This document shows, one piece after another, positions 14,143 to 16,133 of a stretch of 16,133 bases of DNA; position 1 is the first letter of the stretch, and every line of letters starts with the position of its first letter. The stretch is from Nitrospirota bacterium. Lineage in GTDB: Bacteria; Nitrospirota; Thermodesulfovibrionia; Thermodesulfovibrionales; JdFR-88. Location of the stretch: assembly GCA_021789735.1 (NCBI GenBank), contig JAJYJB010000057.1:1-16133 (forward strand), written 5' to 3'. Under the pieces are notes generated by a model, which worked only from the letters and a program-made list of their open reading frames with translations, was not told the origin of the DNA and ran no database searches. The translations under genes and the position numbers were made by a program.

Positions 14143-14646
14143 TCAGTCTATTTTTTTGAAGGCCTTCTTTTTTGCCTTGCACAGCGGGCATTCGTCCAGC
14201 GCGCTATGGGCCGTGTAGCCGCATACCTCGCAGACGTAGTAGTCCTCCTCCGCCTCCTTGCCCAGCTCTTCAAGCGCTTTTTTGTAAAGCTCCGCATGCC
14301 CCTTTTCCGTGTCGTTTGCGTAATTGAAGCTGCGGAGGGCGGCCTTGTTGTCCTCCGCCTGGGCATCGGCTATCATTGCCGGGTACATTTTGGTGAACTC
14401 GAAAGTCTCGCCGCCGATTGCCTCCAGGAGGTTCTCCTTTGTGCTTTTTACGGCGTTCAATGCCTTTAAGTGGTTGTGGGCGTGGATGGCCTCCGCCTCC
14501 GCGGCCGCCCGGAACAGCTTTGCCGCCTGCTTAAAACCCTCCGCTTCCGCCTTGCGCGCAAAAATGGTGTATTTGATGAACGCCTGTGACTCCCCGGCGA
14601 AGGCCTCCCGCAGGTCTTTTTCCGTCTTTGTCATCTCTTCGATCAT
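14143..14646 (-). CDS. rbr: rubrerythrin
   Basis: The product has 167 residues. The ATG at 14646 has AAAGGAG about 10 nt upstream, inside the end of sod; the alternative ATG at 14634 is weaker. The N-terminal part is a ferritin-like four-helix bundle with di-iron ligands Glu-19, the ExxH pair Glu-52/His-55, Glu-80/Glu-83 and Glu-114/His-117. The C-terminal part has two rubredoxin-type CxxC pairs (CEVC 139-142, CPLC 153-156) that bind one iron. Rubrerythrins reduce hydrogen peroxide to water in the cytoplasm, with electrons passing through the rubredoxin site. The sod stop is only 2 nt before its start, so synthesis is coupled to that of the enzyme that makes its substrate. It is on the short side for the family but complete. 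Confidence 0.95.
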   Translation of the reverse strand: MIEEMTKTEKDLREAFAGESQAFIKYTIFARKAEAEGFKQAAKLFRAAAEAEAIHAHNHLKALNAVKSTKENLLEAIGGETFEFTKMYPAMIADAQAEDNKAALRSFNYANDTEKGHAELYKKALEELGKEAEEDYYVCEVCGYTAHSALDECPLCKAKKKAFKKID

Positions 14647-14648
14647 GG

Positions 14649-15233
14649 CTATCTGAATCTCCTTTCCGCTTCGCTCCAGTTTATGTTTTTGAAGAATGCC
14701 TCGATATAATCCGCCCTTTTAAGGCCGTAGTCAAGCATGTAAGCGTGCTCGAAAACGTCCATGACCAGGATGGGGCTGCACCCGGCGGGATGCCCCGAGT
14801 CGTGCTCGTTTATCCAGAAATTTACAAGCCTTCCGCCGGGGGCGTCCTGGTAGAGTACCACCCAGCCGATGCCCCTCATCGCGCCAGCGGCGCGGAAATC
14901 CTTTTCCCACGCCTCAAGGCTTCCGAACTCCGCCGCAAGGGCTTTTGCAAGGGGGCTGCCCGCCTCCGGTTTTTTGTTGCCGCTACCGCCCAGGTTTTCG
15001 AAATAATGCTCGTGCAGCCTCATGCCGTTAAACTCCCATCCGAGCCGCCTTTTGAGCTCGGCGTAGCCGGGAGCTCCCGTCTCGCCACTGTTCGCCATCG
15101 CGCCAAGGGTTTCCAGGAGCTTGTTCGTGTTTGCCACGTAACCCTGGTACAGGGTGAAATGGTTTTTAAGCAGCGCCTCGCTCATGCCCCCCATGCCTAT
15201 GAGACCCGAATATTCTTTTGCGATATAAGCCAT
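14649..15233 (-). CDS. sodB: iron/manganese superoxide dismutase
   Basis: The product has 194 residues, no signal peptide, so cytoplasmic. Metal ligands line up as His-25, His-74 (LHEHYFENL), Asp-159 and His-163 (DVFEHAYMLDYG). The usual DVWEH is DVFEH, and the NQDSP-type segment is INEHDSGHP; both are features of the divergent anaerobe-type branch of this family. A clean sigma70-type promoter with a PerR-like box lies about 60 nt upstream. AAGGGGG about 11 nt before the ATG is the likely binding site. It converts superoxide to peroxide and oxygen; the rubrerythrin gene that follows by 2 nt would take the peroxide. Whether iron or manganese is used cannot be told here. Confidence 0.95.
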   Translation of the reverse strand: MAYIAKEYSGLIGMGGMSEALLKNHFTLYQGYVANTNKLLETLGAMANSGETGAPGYAELKRRLGWEFNGMRLHEHYFENLGGSGNKKPEAGSPLAKALAAEFGSLEAWEKDFRAAGAMRGIGWVVLYQDAPGGRLVNFWINEHDSGHPAGCSPILVMDVFEHAYMLDYGLKRADYIEAFFKNINWSEAERRFR

Positions 15234-15290
15234 GATCTTTGAAACCCCCTTTCTGCAAGTCTTTTTTTTCTTATTTGTGCGGCATCTAAC

Positions 15291-15305
15291 TTTGAATGAT
15301 TCTAA
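15291..15305 (-). promoter_or_regulatory. PerR-like operator over the sod -10 element
   Basis: The minus strand reads TTAGAATCATTCAAA, which matches the PerR consensus TTANAATNATTNTAA at all but one fixed position. It overlaps the -10 hexamer (15299-15304), where a repressor would block transcription. PerR is a peroxide-sensing Fur-family repressor; no perR gene is in the window. Confidence 0.6.
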
Positions 15306-15327
15306 ATTAAGAAATATTCTTTGTCAA
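15299..15327 (-). promoter_or_regulatory. promoter of sod-rbr
   Basis: On the minus strand TTGACA (15327-15322) is followed by 17 nt and TAGAAT (15304-15299), which is close to the full sigma70 consensus. It predicts a transcript start near 15292 and a leader of about 60 nt. Confidence 0.8.
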
Positions 15328-15350
15328 GGGAAAAATATGGATGTTATACT
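15321..15350 (+). promoter_or_regulatory. promoter of ppnP
   Basis: TTGTCA (15321-15326), 18 nt, TATACT (15345-15350). Its -35 overlaps the -35 of the divergent sod promoter within the seven bases TTGTCAA (15321-15327), so both cannot be occupied at once. Confidence 0.7.
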
Positions 15351-15407
15351 CAAGGGGTTTTTTGTGGCGTATAAAGAAAAAATTCATTGGAAACGGAGGT
15401 TTTTTAA

Positions 15408-15725
15408 GTGCCGGAATTCAGGAACGTCACGGTGGTGAAGAAGGCGAACATTTATTTTAACGGAGGTGTGACCAGCCGGACGGTAGTGTTCGCGGACGGA
15501 AGCAAAAAGACGCTGGGCATCATGCTGCCCGGAGAATACGAGTTCAACACCGGCAAGCCCGAGCTTATGGAGATACTTTCGGGCGAGCTTGAGGTGCTGC
15601 TGCCGGGAGCGAAGGGGTGGGAAAAGGTGTCTGCGGACGGCTCATTCAGGGTGCCTGAAAACTCGCCTTTCAAGATGAAGGTGAAGACGGTAACAGACTA
15701 TTGCTGCTCGTTCCTTGAAGATTGA
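15408..15725 (+). CDS. ppnP: pyrimidine/purine nucleoside phosphorylase PpnP
   Basis: The product has 105 residues, the normal length for this family. A GTG start has GGAGG 8 nt upstream. It is a single-domain cupin, with the family core visible: KKANIYFNGGVTSRTV, then GIMLPGEYEFNTGKPELMEI and GELEVLLPG, and a FRVPENSPFKMKV strand near the end. PpnP splits many purine and pyrimidine nucleosides with phosphate to base plus ribose-1-phosphate in the cytoplasm. Its own promoter faces away from sod-rbr, and a short GC hairpin with U-tract follows. A link with stress is not shown by the sequence, apart from the shared promoter region. Confidence 0.93.
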   Translation: MPEFRNVTVVKKANIYFNGGVTSRTVVFADGSKKTLGIMLPGEYEFNTGKPELMEILSGELEVLLPGAKGWEKVSADGSFRVPENSPFKMKVKTVTDYCCSFLED

Positions 15726-15728
15726 AAG

Positions 15729-15749
15729 GGCCTGGGCCCCGGGTTTTTT
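15729..15749 (+). terminator. terminator after ppnP
   Basis: CCTGG (15731-15735) pairs with CCGGG (15739-15743) with one U-G pair around a 3-nt loop, extendable by two G-U pairs. Six T (15744-15749) follow. The U-tract is lacking on the minus strand, so it acts mainly on ppnP. Confidence 0.6.
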
Positions 15750-16133
15750 CAGGCGCGGGAAAACGGGAACCGGATGACAAACTCCCCCCCTTTTTTTCCG
15801 GTCCCGTCATCCCTAACGAACTCAATGGTGCCTTTCAGCTCCTTCGTTGCCAGGGTGGTCACCAGCCTGAGCCCCATGGACCTGGTCTTGCCGAGGACTA
15901 TCTCCGCCGGCAGACCGGGCCCGTCGTCCCTGTAGACAAGCTCGATCTCTCTCTCCGCCGACCGCATGGATATGTTTATCCGGCCCTTTCCCTCAGGGAA
16001 GGCGTACTTAAAGGAATTGGACATGAATTCGTTTATTATCAGCCCGCAGGGCACTACCAGTTCTATGGGCAGCAGTATGTCTTCTACCATGTATTGGAGA
16101 GCAAGGCTTTCCCTGAGGAGCGGATATCCATGC
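15749..16133 (-). CDS. sensor histidine kinase, HisKA_2 type (C-terminal part, cut by window)
   Basis: The frame stays open to the window end, so only the last 127 residues are seen and the phospho-accepting His region and sensor part are outside. The N box is IINEFMSNSFKYAFPEG, the G1 box is DDGPGLP, and the G2-like segment is SMGLRLVTTLA, followed by a terminal FVIRFPFSRA strand. These are typical of the HATPase_c domain in the HisKA_2 subfamily, with ATP binding and no usual F box. Kinases of this type often have PAS or GAF sensor domains and phosphorylate a separate response regulator. It converges with ppnP, 23 bp apart. The signal and partner cannot be judged. Confidence 0.85.
   Translation of the reverse strand, partial: HGYPLLRESLALQYMVEDILLPIELVVPCGLIINEFMSNSFKYAFPEGKGRINISMRSAEREIELVYRDDGPGLPAEIVLGKTRSMGLRLVTTLATKELKGTIEFVRDDGTGKKGGEFVIRFPFSRA

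Noticed and set aside
14586..15242. 218-codon plus-strand frame opposite sod
   Set aside because: Lies over a well supported dismutase; no supporting motif.

Overview
The window looks like the chromosome of a Gram-negative bacterium. The evidence is an inner-membrane TonB-type protein, a lipoprotein, and exported proteins with Sec signal peptides. It carries the tail end of an integrated phage. G+C is moderately high, but A/T homopolymer runs are common in spacers and some genes. The superoxide dismutase plus rubrerythrin pair is typical of anaerobes or microaerophiles, such as deltaproteobacterial or Nitrospirota-like lineages. That placement is inference; no marker gene fixes the taxon.

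Positions 1-6521 (+ strand) are a siphovirus-type tail module that starts before the window. It holds a tail assembly chaperone gene with a textbook programmed -1 frameshift signal (lambda G/GT arrangement), a very short gene in the tape-measure position, a distal-tail-like gene, a small structural protein, a tail-collar fibre protein and a 913-residue tail-tip/hub protein. Two tiny reading frames ending in a shared IRCxxGI motif sit in front of two of these genes. Several spacers carry palindromes.

Positions 6554-9732 (- strand) form a probable three-gene envelope operon: a 48-residue lipoprotein, a 692-residue secreted Cys-rich protein of unknown function, and a TonB-like protein. A hairpin and a 12-codon leader frame, overlapping the TonB start, lie before the last gene. 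A CRP-like palindrome lies upstream of the operon. No receptor or ExbB/ExbD is visible here.

Positions 9965-14021 (- strand) hold a DHA2-type 14-TM efflux protein, a tandem-domain universal stress protein and an Nramp (MntH) metal importer. The last two are 30 bp apart and probably form an operon. A strong intrinsic terminator separates them from rbr.

Positions 14143-16133 hold a tightly coupled sod-rbr operon (-), ppnP (+), and the C-terminal end of a HisKA_2-type sensor kinase (-). The sod-rbr and ppnP promoters are divergent and their -35 hexamers overlap in a 7-bp core. A PerR-like box covers the -10 of sod. SOD makes peroxide that rubrerythrin removes, and the Nramp importer could supply metal, so 11.7-15.2 kb reads as an oxidative-stress/metal island.
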